The notes under the pieces: model-generated | What the model was told of the DNA's origin: nothing | Databases searched by the model: none | What the model saw: the letters and a program-made list of their open reading frames with translations, nothing else | Shown here: piece by piece, positions 1-8,917 of the stretch | How the letters are laid out: each line of letters starts with the position of its first letter | Position numbering within the stretch: the stretch's first letter is position 1 | IMG/VR virus record: IMGVR_UViG_3300001398_000004 | Coordinates: 18,837-82,836 of that record | Length of the DNA stretch: 64,000 nucleotides | Source of the DNA: a virus | Direction: 5' to 3' (one strand) | Translations under genes and position numbers: made by a program

Positions 1-2580
1 CCAATTTCGTCCCCTGCTTCAACTAGTACATCCCCTCAAGCAATTGGCGGGACCCTGGGTGCGGCTTTCAACACTGGAGTCACAGCCATCCACCCTGCGG
101 GCACAGGGTTCCAGCCTGGGGATATTATTACGATTTCACGGAGCCTATTCCTGAATTCGTTACCAGGCAGCGATTCGGATCAACTGCACCTACTGGCCGA
201 CAACACCTATTTCTCAATACGCTTCATGGGTGAGACAACAGATTGCTCGAACACGACATATTCGCTATCCAACGACGGATCGGGGAACCTACTCATCACG
301 TTTGGAGGCGGCTTCACGGTTCGCAATCTAGGAGCTTTCATCACCTTGTATGTGCAGTATGGTGCCGGACGTGGCATGAGCCGAAAACCCGACGCCATCC
401 ACAGCGTGGCTTACCTCTCTGCTTCACCCAACATCTTGGTACAGCAGCAGGGGCTACCAGCTGGCAATCAGCCAATTCGTACAACATGGGCCGCCCTATG
501 GTCTAAGTTCCAAGCTGGACCGTTCAACGGGCATCTTGCGTCGACTGCTGAGGCCTACGCGGATCCAGGCAGCAAGAGTGTTATCTTGACGCCGTTCCGT
601 CGGCACACCTTCAGTGGGCCGAATTTCAAGAGCACCCAGAAGTACGTGAATACCGGCAACCCCTCAGATGCCCAGTTCGGCGCTATGCCTGCTTATACTC
701 CAGGGGGTTCTCCAAAGTGGACGACAACGGACCCTCTAGGCGTGTTCTCTGGATACTCTGACCCGACGACAGCTAGGGCCAACATGTGCGTGATCCTACC
801 CAGGCGCCTCATGCCAGGTTACGGTGAAGTCCGTGTTCCAATCTTGTACTCAGACTCGGGGAACTTCGCTGAAGGTATCAACTTCGCTTTCAGCGCTCCC
901 AAGGGAGGCACTCCAGGTAATGACTATACGAACTTTGTGCCTCCTACGGACGGCAGCGGCGCAGCAACCTACGGTGTGTTCTCGACGCTGAACCTCACCA
1001 ACAGCACACCAGTCGCCTACAATACGGCGTACACAGACGGCCTCCTCATCGCTGGCATGAGGTTTTTCACAGATACACGGGGCTTGAACCGCCAGGGTCT
1101 AGAACTACCGCCATTCTACGGGATTGCTCGCCTATTCGCTGTATACGAGGCTCAGGACTACAAGGCGCACGGCAGTGCTTACAACCCCACTACTCGCGCT
1201 TTCGTGGGTACGGGCGCAACAAACCTACTTCGCCAGAACTTCTCTGGTCCGACCTTCTGGATTGAGTCCGATGTAGACGGCGACCCTACGTTCATCCTGA
1301 ACGCAGACGCTATCGATATCACGAAGTCCCCGAATGCGATCTCCGCGTTCAACTCGGCCCATTATGTGATCGAGTCCTCGATCTTCGGCTGTGACCGTGG
1401 GGCGTTCGACTTGTCCCAGGATTGCCGCATTGTCCTCAGTCGTACTCGCAATGAGGGTACGACTGCTGGAGTCACAATGGCTACGAACCCCTCGTTCGTA
1501 CTGCCGGGTGCTCCGGAAATCGGCGACGAAATAGCAATCAACTATAGCCGCACTCCTTACCAGGGTGATGCTTGGGGCTCTCAGCAAGCACAGTCTGACA
1601 TAGGGTACAAGCCTGGCCCGTTGGCAACTTCTGTTCGATACCAGCTATTGAACTCGGTATTAGACCAGGCCAACCTGACTCGCCCCAATCAGAAAACCCT
1701 TGAAGTCTTGGCGGGAGTCCACTTCGTCACGACCTTGGGTACAGGGCGTTTCTCTGGTTCTGTCCCGACCTCCAATGACGACTTCAGGAACGTAGGCTTC
1801 GAAAGCTGGCTACCTCTGCCGACAACTCCAGTGGATGCGCGACCAACGATTCAGCCCACGGCCTTGAATGCTCTAGAGCGTGTCATGACCTTGGGTACGG
1901 AGTACTTGGGGTGCATTGAGCGCCTGCCTTTGGGAGCCCTCTTCCGGGACAAGGACTTCCGAGGCAACTACGTCAGTGGTCTGACCCTCACCCAAAATGG
2001 GGTCAATGGCCCACTTTCGATGGGTTATGGGGCTCCAGGTCTGATGGGTGCAAGCATTGCTCCAGACAATAACCTGGAATACACGGTGATCCCAGCCCAT
2101 ACAGCCTCTATCTCTTCCGGCAGCGCTGGAGAAATAGTGGTGCATGTTGACGGCGACGCCGGTAACTACAATGTAGTCACCAACTTCCGAACCAATCGTG
2201 GTGGCTCCGCTTTCACTGCCTCTGGCTTTGCTGGTGGAGATATCGGCGGCATCCTTCCAGGTTCGTCAGGGAATACCACCTCGGGTGGCATCCTCTCTGG
2301 TATTGCGATGTTGGTTCGTAACGTACCGACCAGCATCGGGTCTACCGAAGTCAGTGCAGGTCAGGAACTGATGCTTCTGATCGCTACCACGGCTAGGGCT
2401 CAGAATAGTGGCGCTAATCTCAACACTGTTCAGGTGAGCACTTCCGGCACTGGCGAGGGTTACAGTGCCGTCGACCTGTACCGTATTAGTGGTCACCCAA
2501 TCACCAATGACTCCAGTCGTGAGATTGTCGATCCGACGATTATCAAACTGGCTCGCCCCTCCGACATTTTGAGCGTTTAA
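1..2580 (+). CDS. Large phage structural protein (5' end outside window)
   Basis: The frame is open from the first base of the window to the stop at 2580, so the gene starts upstream; the first ATG inside is at 226 but nothing favours it as a start. At least 859 residues, rich in Gly, Ser, Thr and Asn and with few Lys, as in secreted or virion surface proteins; no transmembrane segment or enzymatic motif seen. The stretch near residues 645-670 (GALFRDKDF) recalls structural proteins of large phages, from memory only. It is followed at 2 bp by a small gene and a membrane cassette on the same strand. Virion component such as baseplate, fibre or decoration protein is inferred. Confidence 0.6.
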   Translation, partial: PISSPASTSTSPQAIGGTLGAAFNTGVTAIHPAGTGFQPGDIITISRSLFLNSLPGSDSDQLHLLADNTYFSIRFMGETTDCSNTTYSLSNDGSGNLLITFGGGFTVRNLGAFITLYVQYGAGRGMSRKPDAIHSVAYLSASPNILVQQQGLPAGNQPIRTTWAALWSKFQAGPFNGHLASTAEAYADPGSKSVILTPFRRHTFSGPNFKSTQKYVNTGNPSDAQFGAMPAYTPGGSPKWTTTDPLGVFSGYSDPTTARANMCVILPRRLMPGYGEVRVPILYSDSGNFAEGINFAFSAPKGGTPGNDYTNFVPPTDGSGAATYGVFSTLNLTNSTPVAYNTAYTDGLLIAGMRFFTDTRGLNRQGLELPPFYGIARLFAVYEAQDYKAHGSAYNPTTRAFVGTGATNLLRQNFSGPTFWIESDVDGDPTFILNADAIDITKSPNAISAFNSAHYVIESSIFGCDRGAFDLSQDCRIVLSRTRNEGTTAGVTMATNPSFVLPGAPEIGDEIAINYSRTPYQGDAWGSQQAQSDIGYKPGPLATSVRYQLLNSVLDQANLTRPNQKTLEVLAGVHFVTTLGTGRFSGSVPTSNDDFRNVGFESWLPLPTTPVDARPTIQPTALNALERVMTLGTEYLGCIERLPLGALFRDKDFRGNYVSGLTLTQNGVNGPLSMGYGAPGLMGASIAPDNNLEYTVIPAHTASISSGSAGEIVVHVDGDAGNYNVVTNFRTNRGGSAFTASGFAGGDIGGILPGSSGNTTSGGILSGIAMLVRNVPTSIGSTEVSAGQELMLLIATTARAQNSGANLNTVQVSTSGTGEGYSAVDLYRISGHPITNDSSREIVDPTIIKLARPSDILSV

Positions 2581-2582
2581 TC

Positions 2583-2780
2583 ATGGCCATTGAGAGTATG
2601 ACCTATCTTGATATTCCGGTGGCCGCTCGCCAAGCGAACGCGGCCAAGGCCATCAACCGACTTGTGGAGCGCATGAACGAGGTCGGGGTGTCGGCTGAGC
2701 AGCGTGAGCTGATGGCTGCCCAAGTCAAGCGCATCGAACAATGGATGCAGGGGACACTCCCTGCTCCTGAAGGGATTTGA
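2583..2780 (+). CDS. Small hypothetical protein
   Basis: 65 residues, start ATG two bases after the upstream stop and stop three bases before the next gene, so clearly in the same operon. Predicted to be mostly helical and charged with regularly spaced hydrophobic residues. No family recognised. Confidence 0.6.
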   Translation: MAIESMTYLDIPVAARQANAAKAINRLVERMNEVGVSAEQRELMAAQVKRIEQWMQGTLPAPEGI

Positions 2781-2783
2781 GTC

Positions 2784-3461
2784 ATGGACCAAGCAGTACT
2801 AGCGTTTCTGACCAAAGGGACCTTCGTCCTTGCGGTTCTTGTCGTTGTCATCAACTTCTTCATTCGGCGGACTGTCCAGCTGATTCGTCCAGACTTTAAG
2901 CCTCTTGGCGGGGCCATGGACAAGAAGGCCATGTACGCAGATACTGCAGCGATGTGGTGGAACGAGATCGGCCTCTACGCTTTGCCTGTGGTCATTGGTG
3001 CGAACTTGGGTTTGGTCAAAGGCCTGGGATTCTTGTTCGATCCTTCGATCAAGACAGTGTCCGGTCACGTGTTTTATGCGGCAGTCGTGGGTTGGTTCGC
3101 GGACTTCTTGTACGAAGTGATTCAGAAGATCCTGTACAAGAGCACGGGTGTAACTTTGCCCAGTGCCAATGATTTGGGATCAGCCTCCTCCGAGGTTGTG
3201 GTCGTTCACGAAGAGCGCAAGGAACACCACGAGGATGCCCCCACAACGACTGTCGCAACCACGACTACGACAGTGACGGTGAAGACTCCTGAGCCGGTCC
3301 CAGAGGCGGAGCCTGCCACTATTCCAGTTCCTGCTGCGGTTCCAGCAGCCCCTGTAGAAGTCGTAGCTACAGTAGTTCCTGTTGCTGCTCCAGCTGAAGT
3401 TCCGCCGGGCCCAGCTCCTACTGCATTAGGCGGTGGCGAAGAGCCTCCGAAGAGTGGTTGA
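2784..3461 (+). CDS. Membrane protein with Pro/Ala/Val-rich tail
   Basis: 225 residues. A hydrophobic segment at about 10-30 and two more hydrophobic stretches between about 52 and 110 are membrane segments; the last about 90 residues are a low-complexity Pro/Ala/Val/Thr tail. It sits between a structural gene and another membrane protein. Holin or other lysis/membrane role is possible from context only; no family was recognised. Confidence 0.55.
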   Translation: MDQAVLAFLTKGTFVLAVLVVVINFFIRRTVQLIRPDFKPLGGAMDKKAMYADTAAMWWNEIGLYALPVVIGANLGLVKGLGFLFDPSIKTVSGHVFYAAVVGWFADFLYEVIQKILYKSTGVTLPSANDLGSASSEVVVVHEERKEHHEDAPTTTVATTTTTVTVKTPEPVPEAEPATIPVPAAVPAAPVEVVATVVPVAAPAEVPPGPAPTALGGGEEPPKSG

Positions 3462-3465
3462 TCCC

Positions 3466-3987
3466 ATGGCGCCTACTACTGAACCTACCTTTTGGTCAGC
3501 GGCTTGGGTTTGGACCAAGAAAGCGGCCCGCATGGTGGCCGCTCCCCTTCCGGCCTTGCTGTTGATGGCAGGGGCTATCGTCCTAGTCGTTCTAGGGGCT
3601 AAGAACATCCAAATCGGTGGTCTATTGGGCAAGTTGTTCGGTAAGGATCCAGCGAGCAGCAAAGCTGTGGACGTAGCCAACACCATTCCGGCTCATCGGG
3701 TGGATTCGAATGGTGCCATCATCCCGGTGGGTACCCCGGATGCAACAGGGCAGACCCAGGCGGTGGTTGTCCCGATCGCTACCCCCACCATGTTCTCTGA
3801 CCCGAACACGGTGACGATTACGCCTCCGAACTCAGCTCCCGTGGTCGTGGCGTTGCCTACCGGTGTAAAGTCATCCGACGTGGACAAGGTCGTGATAGTG
3901 AAGCCCGAAATCTACGCGGTTACCGTGAAGGACTCTTCTTCGGTGACCGGGTCCCATATCGACGACCTGCTGAAGAAGTATCAATGA
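3466..3987 (+). CDS. Single-pass membrane protein
   Basis: 173 residues from the ATG at 3466, five bases after the upstream stop. An in-frame GTG at 3433 would add 11 residues and overlap the upstream gene; I prefer the ATG. One strong transmembrane helix lies at about residues 25-45, followed by a Val/Pro/Thr-rich region and a small domain ending in a charged helix. It overlaps the next gene by ATGA. Function unknown; part of a membrane/secreted cassette. Confidence 0.55.
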   Translation: MAPTTEPTFWSAAWVWTKKAARMVAAPLPALLLMAGAIVLVVLGAKNIQIGGLLGKLFGKDPASSKAVDVANTIPAHRVDSNGAIIPVGTPDATGQTQAVVVPIATPTMFSDPNTVTITPPNSAPVVVALPTGVKSSDVDKVVIVKPEIYAVTVKDSSSVTGSHIDDLLKKYQ

Positions 3988-4592
3988 GAAAAATCCTCCT
4001 GATCCTGTTGACGCTATTTTTGGGCATCACGCCAATGGGGGCTCAGGCTCAGGAGTGTGCTCCTGGCAGCAAGTGTGTGTCCGCAGACGACCTAAACACT
4101 CTTCTCACAATAGCGAGAGAGAAGCAGTGCCTACTCAGCACCCAGCCTACCATCACGATGGATCCGGTCACACTGACTATCGATCGCCAGGGGCGCATCT
4201 TCTTCACAGGCTCGGCTCCGCACCCATACTCATTGAAGATGTCTTGGTGCAATTACACCTTGGCCGCCCAAGGAAAAGTCACTGTTGTGGCTGCTGTCGA
4301 AGAGCCGCCGGACTGGGGTTTCCGATTTCGGCCGAAAGCCTACATGGGTGTTTTGCCCCTGGAGCCTTTCCACACGGGCAACAACGCAAGGAGCGCAGTG
4401 GATGCGGGCCTCATGCTCGACCCGCTGTACTACAAGTTCCTGAACCTCAACGTTCACGTAGGATTCCGAGCTGTGGGCGCTGGCATTGGAGTAGATCTGA
4501 CTCGTAATTTTGGGGTGTATGCCGGCTACGCACTCACGTGGGACGGTTTCAGGCAGAATCCTGAAGCGGCACTCTGGTTTTCTTTCTTCTGA
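3984..4592 (+). CDS. Secreted protein with outer-membrane-like C-terminus
   Basis: 202 residues, translationally coupled (ATGA) to the gene before it. Residues 1-22 form a signal peptide, probably cleaved after AQA. The last about 60 residues alternate hydrophobic and polar residues and end in Phe (LWFSFF), a pattern known from outer-membrane beta-strands. Two Cys pairs in the N-terminal part could form disulphides. I infer export and possibly outer-membrane insertion, consistent with a Gram-negative host. A lysis role is possible but there is no spanin signature. Confidence 0.5.
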   Translation: MRKILLILLTLFLGITPMGAQAQECAPGSKCVSADDLNTLLTIAREKQCLLSTQPTITMDPVTLTIDRQGRIFFTGSAPHPYSLKMSWCNYTLAAQGKVTVVAAVEEPPDWGFRFRPKAYMGVLPLEPFHTGNNARSAVDAGLMLDPLYYKFLNLNVHVGFRAVGAGIGVDLTRNFGVYAGYALTWDGFRQNPEAALWFSFF

Positions 4593-4612
4593 GCGCAGAA
4601 GAATAGGTTGAT

Positions 4613-4656
4613 TAGCTGTTCGTTGGGCTCTGTTGAGACACAGTCCCCAACAGCTA
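4613..4656 (+). other. Compound hairpin between operons
   Basis: The gap 4593-4720 has no gene. TAGCT at 4613 pairs with AGCTA at 4652, GTTGGG with CCCAAC inside, and CTGT with ACAG at the tip. There is no U-tract, so it is a weak terminator candidate; it could also be a processing or mRNA-stability structure. Confidence 0.35.
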
Positions 4657-4701
4657 GTGATCACGAATCCAGCATTATTTCGCAGGGATCCTCTATTCGG
4701 C

Positions 4702-4708
4702 GGTGTAG
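4702..4708 (+). promoter_or_regulatory. Class 1 promoter-like motif (GGTGTAG)
   Basis: Lies 12 bases before the ATG of the helicase gene, the first gene of the replication run. Member of the recurrent GGTGTA set described in the findings. Confidence 0.45.
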
Positions 4709-4720
4709 ATACCTGCACCG

Positions 4721-7700
4721 ATGCCCGACGATATCAAGCTCAGTCCCGAACAGCAGAAACTCTATGAGGAGCTGAAAGCCGTCCGTGCTCGCACAGATGT
4801 GAAGCTGCCGCCCTCTCCCATTCTTCGTCAGGAAATAGCAGGGCTGGACGGTGTGCTCCAGCCTTTCACCTTCCGCTATTACCAAGTACAGGGCATCTAC
4901 CACATGCTTCGCCTGAAGCGTATGGTGCTAGGGGACAGCACTGGCTTGGGCAAGTGTACGACCCTTGATACTAGGCTCATTACGGACAGGGGGCAGATCT
5001 CCTTGGCTGCTTTGAAGCCCGAAGGGGACCTAGTCGAGGGGTTCTATGACCTCCCTTTCCCTGTTAATGTTTGGACTGGCCTAGAAACTGCCCCTGTCCG
5101 TCGGTTCTATTGGGGCGGCATCAAGCCCACGGTTAGGGTGACTACTAGAAACGGATTCGTATTGGAGGGCAGCCGAGTACATCCTGTGCTCATAAGAAGT
5201 GCCACTGGAGAGGTGTTTTCCAAACTACCTGCCCTCAATGAGGGGGACTTTGTTTGCATCGATCGCAATGAGGCGTACTTCCCAGAGACAGAACCAGAAC
5301 TCAAAGCATTGGACAAGGAGGTCAGTCCTAACAGGGGGTTCAAGTACCCTGAGCGACTCACTCCGGACTTAGCTGCACTATTGGGTTGGCACATAGCTGA
5401 AGGTTGTAGACACCCAACATCCGTGAATGTGGCTCAGTACATCGACTCCAACCCTGAATGTCATGCGGAGATAGAGCGCCTGTTTCAAGTTGTGTTCGGG
5501 TGGTTCAACTTGAATAAAAGGGACCTGGAGAAGGTTAACGTCTGCTCTCAGGACATACGTCGATTCCTGATTGGGTGTGGTTTAGCTGAAGTGCTGGCGG
5601 CTGGTAAAGAGGTCCCTGAGTGTGTCCTTAGGGGATCCAGGGAGTCCGTCCGTCGGTTTCTTAGTGCATACATGGAGGCCGAGGGGTCAGTGGCCTCTTG
5701 TGGGTTCGAGGTCAGCTCGGCTTCTGAGAAGCTGATTAAGCAGGTGCAAGGCCTACTGTTACGTTTTGGGGTGGTATCAACTAGGTCCCCAAAACACGTA
5801 AAAGGCTATGAGCACACCTATTGGCGCCTGTCCTTTTTTTCGAATGACGCCAGGACATTCCAGGAGAAGATCGGGCTGATCTCTACCCGAAAACGGGAGG
5901 CCTTCCGAGACACTCTACAGAAGGACTCAAATCCAAATAAGGATGTAATCCCTCACTCTATCGATCATGTGGGCGCCCTAAAAGCACTGCTACTTAAGGC
6001 TACTTCTAGGAGTGGGGCTAACGCTAATCGTAAGGGTTCTGGTATCAAGCAATTTGGACACTCTTTCCAATCCACTTTTACGCATATCCTAACGGGCGTC
6101 CGAGACCCAACTTATCAATGGCTGGACAAGCTCCTGGCTGTTGCTAGTGAGTTGGGCTTAGAAAAAGAGCCAGAATATCAAGAGGTGCAGAGGATTAGGT
6201 CCAACAACTACTTCTACGACCCTGTAGTCAAAATAGAACAGAGTGAAGCAGAGGTGGCTGACCTAGAGATTGAGCACCATTCCCACTGCTTCTCTGGGAA
6301 CGGCTTCATCAATCACAATACGATCGAGACAATTGGTACTCTTGCATACCTCTGGGAGAAGCGCCCAGAGACCAAGGTCATCGTCGTGGCCCCCAAGTCG
6401 GCTATCCGTCAGTGGTCTGATGAAATAGAACGCTTTACTAAGGGTGTGAAGGTCTACATCGCCACGGCCCCCAAAGAGAAGGGAGAGTCCCCCATTGAGG
6501 CGAGAGAACGCATCTACGAGGCTTGGGCTAACGCTCCCTCGGGGCCTAACGACCCGAAGGCAGTCCTCATTCTGAATTACGCCTTGTTGATCAGAGACTG
6601 GAATCACGGGGGTTTCCAGCCCCTAAAACCCAACGGGCAACCGGACCCGAAGGCCCCGGTTTTGCCAGGGTTGTTGGACAAAATAACCAAGAAGGTGGCC
6701 GAGAATCTGACTGTCATCTTCGATGAAGCCACTGCTTTCAAGTCAATGCGAACGAAGACTTGGGAGGTCGTTCGCTTCCTCTCGGATCGATCGAACCGTG
6801 TCTATGCGTTGACAGCCACCCTTCTCAAGAACAACCTCATGGAGGGCTACTGCATCTACAAGGCCATCCTACCGACGCTCTTTGGAGCCAAGACGAAGTT
6901 CATGGAGGACTACACCTTCTATGAGTTGAAGTCCGTGGGTAGGGCCAAAGTGCCAGTAATCAAGGGGTACAAGAACCTGGACCACTTCAAGGCGGCCATC
7001 GACCTGTACTTCCTAGGTCGACAGAAGCACGTCGTGTCCAAGGAACTGCCTGTACTGACCACACGAGAAATAACCTGCGAGCTGAATGAAGCCGAGGTGC
7101 TCAAGTACCGTGAGGCTCTGACAGGGATTCTAGAACTAGGGGACGGCCAGGTCAAAGAGTTCGAGGAGACGAAGGCCCTCACGAGCCTCATCTACTGCCA
7201 ACAGGTGGTCAACTCGCTCTCCCTCCTCAAGTTCAATGAGGGTGACGAAGTCGGCGGGTTCGACCTAGACCTGAAAGTCGCGAAAATAGGCAACCTTTGC
7301 AGTAAAGAGCAGGCCCTATTGGACCTGCTCACCGAGGACTTGGAGGGTGACAAGGTCATCGTCTATACTCGTTTTGAAAGCCTCGTGGCGAGATTGCAGG
7401 AGATCCTCAAGAAGAATGGGATCAGGAGCGCTCGAATCACAGGCAAAGAGAAGGACACGGATCGCCAGAAGGCTAAGGCAGCCTTCCAAGACCTGAAGTC
7501 AGATGTCAAGGTCATCTTCATCACAGCCGCTGGCAGCGAGGCCATCAACCTCCAAGCAGCCGCCGGCATGATTTTCTACGACCAGCCGTGGTCGTGGGGT
7601 GACTATGTCCAGTGTCTAGATATGGACACTGAGGTCTTAACCAAAAGGGGGTTCTTGAAACGGGTCGAGATTGGAGTGGAGGATTCTGTGGCAGCCCTTG

Positions 7701-8917
7701 ACCCTATCAGTTCAAGCATTACGTGGCAGCCAATCTTGTCACTGACAGATCGTGCCCTGGCTCCGGGAGAGTCGATGTATTCTATAAAAAACCAGCACAT
7801 TGACATACGTGTAACAGGTGGTCATCGCATGGTTTTCAAGAGAAAGACATCCAAAGATCATGAACCTGTTTGGCCCGATGAGTGGGAATTCGTTACCTGT
7901 GAAGAGCTGTCAAAAGAAAAGTCTGAATTCAGATTGCCAGTGAGTGGGCTGGAGGCCCTACCTACGACAGAAGCCCCCGTGACCGACTCAGAATTACGAT
8001 TCATTGGCTGGTTTATGTCTGATGGCACTTACAACAAGAAGATAGCGCAGATCCAGATTGTACAAGCTGAGCACCAACCCCAAATTCATGATTTGAGGGC
8101 CTGTCTACAAGAGTGTGGATTTGATTGGAAGGAGTACCGCAGGGACCCCTCGAAGATCAAGGGGTGCTATCCTAACGGCAAACCTCAAATCCAATTTGCC
8201 ATTCCTAAGGGTGTCGCAAAAGGGAGTCGGAAACGGAACGGCTGGAACCATTTGGCAGCATACCTGGATAAGGGCCTAGCCCCCATCATGGAGGATTTGA
8301 GCCCTAGGCAATTGGGTGTGTTTCTAGAGGCCCTCCATTTGGGGGATGGGGCAAAGAATTACGATTCGTCTTGGACACAAAGAACCTACCATATTTCTAC
8401 AGGGTCTAAGGTATTTGCGAACAGACTTCAGAGTTTATGCCTGAGGCGCGGGTATCATTGCAATCTATATGAGCCTCGTGAGAGCACGACTATTATCCGT
8501 ATCAAAGAGGTCACGCATCGAAGCTTGTCTGGAGGTAGGACAGCAGGCAGACCTAAGTTTGACGTTTCTCCCCATGTGGAGGGGGAGAGGGTGTGGTGTG
8601 TGGAGAATCCTGTGGGGACTTTAGTTACTCGTCGAAACGGGAAAGTAGCCATTGTAGGCAATTGTCTGGGTCGCATGATCCGCATCGGTTCGCCCCACAC
8701 GGGTGTAATGGCCTACCACCTTCTGGCTGAACTGCCGGAAGTGGCCAAGAAAGACCGTAAGACCATAGACCATCACGTCCTGGGCATGCTCAGGAAAAAG
8801 AAAAACCTCATCGACAAGGTGTTGGGCGAAGCCGCTATCGGCGCCCTGGAATTCGACAGCGAAGGCTCTTCGTCGTTGAAAGACCTCGTCCGTGCAATGC
8901 AAGGAAAAGCAACGTAA
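4721..8917 (+). CDS. SNF2-like DNA helicase interrupted by two inteins
   Basis: 1398-residue precursor. The extein is a superfamily-2 SNF2/SWI2 helicase: Walker A region GLGK-T at 75-78 plus the residue after intein 1, DEAT-type motif II (FDEAT), SALTAT-like motif III (LTATL), and motif VI with GRMIRIG at the C-terminal side. Intein 1 covers residues 79-533 and sits inside Walker A; intein 2 covers 965-1314 and sits inside motif VI. Removal of both leaves about 593 residues, a normal size for a phage SNF2-like helicase. Unspliced protein cannot bind ATP properly, so activity depends on splicing. First gene of the replication run; its stop overlaps the next start (TAATG). Confidence 0.9.
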   Translation: MPDDIKLSPEQQKLYEELKAVRARTDVKLPPSPILRQEIAGLDGVLQPFTFRYYQVQGIYHMLRLKRMVLGDSTGLGKCTTLDTRLITDRGQISLAALKPEGDLVEGFYDLPFPVNVWTGLETAPVRRFYWGGIKPTVRVTTRNGFVLEGSRVHPVLIRSATGEVFSKLPALNEGDFVCIDRNEAYFPETEPELKALDKEVSPNRGFKYPERLTPDLAALLGWHIAEGCRHPTSVNVAQYIDSNPECHAEIERLFQVVFGWFNLNKRDLEKVNVCSQDIRRFLIGCGLAEVLAAGKEVPECVLRGSRESVRRFLSAYMEAEGSVASCGFEVSSASEKLIKQVQGLLLRFGVVSTRSPKHVKGYEHTYWRLSFFSNDARTFQEKIGLISTRKREAFRDTLQKDSNPNKDVIPHSIDHVGALKALLLKATSRSGANANRKGSGIKQFGHSFQSTFTHILTGVRDPTYQWLDKLLAVASELGLEKEPEYQEVQRIRSNNYFYDPVVKIEQSEAEVADLEIEHHSHCFSGNGFINHNTIETIGTLAYLWEKRPETKVIVVAPKSAIRQWSDEIERFTKGVKVYIATAPKEKGESPIEARERIYEAWANAPSGPNDPKAVLILNYALLIRDWNHGGFQPLKPNGQPDPKAPVLPGLLDKITKKVAENLTVIFDEATAFKSMRTKTWEVVRFLSDRSNRVYALTATLLKNNLMEGYCIYKAILPTLFGAKTKFMEDYTFYELKSVGRAKVPVIKGYKNLDHFKAAIDLYFLGRQKHVVSKELPVLTTREITCELNEAEVLKYREALTGILELGDGQVKEFEETKALTSLIYCQQVVNSLSLLKFNEGDEVGGFDLDLKVAKIGNLCSKEQALLDLLTEDLEGDKVIVYTRFESLVARLQEILKKNGIRSARITGKEKDTDRQKAKAAFQDLKSDVKVIFITAAGSEAINLQAAAGMIFYDQPWSWGDYVQCLDMDTEVLTKRGFLKRVEIGVEDSVAALDPISSSITWQPILSLTDRALAPGESMYSIKNQHIDIRVTGGHRMVFKRKTSKDHEPVWPDEWEFVTCEELSKEKSEFRLPVSGLEALPTTEAPVTDSELRFIGWFMSDGTYNKKIAQIQIVQAEHQPQIHDLRACLQECGFDWKEYRRDPSKIKGCYPNGKPQIQFAIPKGVAKGSRKRNGWNHLAAYLDKGLAPIMEDLSPRQLGVFLEALHLGDGAKNYDSSWTQRTYHISTGSKVFANRLQSLCLRRGYHCNLYEPRESTTIIRIKEVTHRSLSGGRTAGRPKFDVSPHVEGERVWCVENPVGTLVTRRNGKVAIVGNCLGRMIRIGSPHTGVMAYHLLAELPEVAKKDRKTIDHHVLGMLRKKKNLIDKVLGEAAIGALEFDSEGSSSLKDLVRAMQGKAT
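4955..6319 (+). mobile_element. Intein 1 with LAGLIDADG endonuclease
   Basis: 455 residues starting with Cys (residue 79) and ending His-Asn, followed by Thr as first downstream extein residue. The N-terminal splicing block CTTLDTRLIT and the C-terminal blocks (VADLEIEHHSHCF, GFINHN) are typical Hint-domain motifs. Two LAGLIDADG-type motifs (LLGWHIAEG at about 5378-5404 and FLSAYMEAEG at about 5657-5685) mark a homing endonuclease, so it is a full mobile intein. The insertion point is the P-loop of the helicase, a frequent intein site. Confidence 0.9.
7613..8662 (+). mobile_element. Intein 2 with LAGLIDADG endonuclease
   Basis: 350 residues starting with Cys (residue 965) and ending Gly-Asn, followed by Cys as first downstream extein residue. 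LAGLIDADG-type motifs FIGWFMSDG (about 8000-8025) and FLEALHLGDG (about 8321-8350) are present. The penultimate residue is Gly instead of the usual His; some active inteins lack this His, so splicing may be slower but is not excluded. It interrupts helicase motif VI between Gln and the Cys-Leu-Gly-Arg run. Confidence 0.88.

Noticed and set aside
4702-4708. GGTGTAA motif as a variant Shine-Dalgarno
   Set aside because: It ends mostly 8-14 bases before the start, too far and too variable for pairing with the 16S tail, and it is absent from operon-internal genes that do have normal sites.
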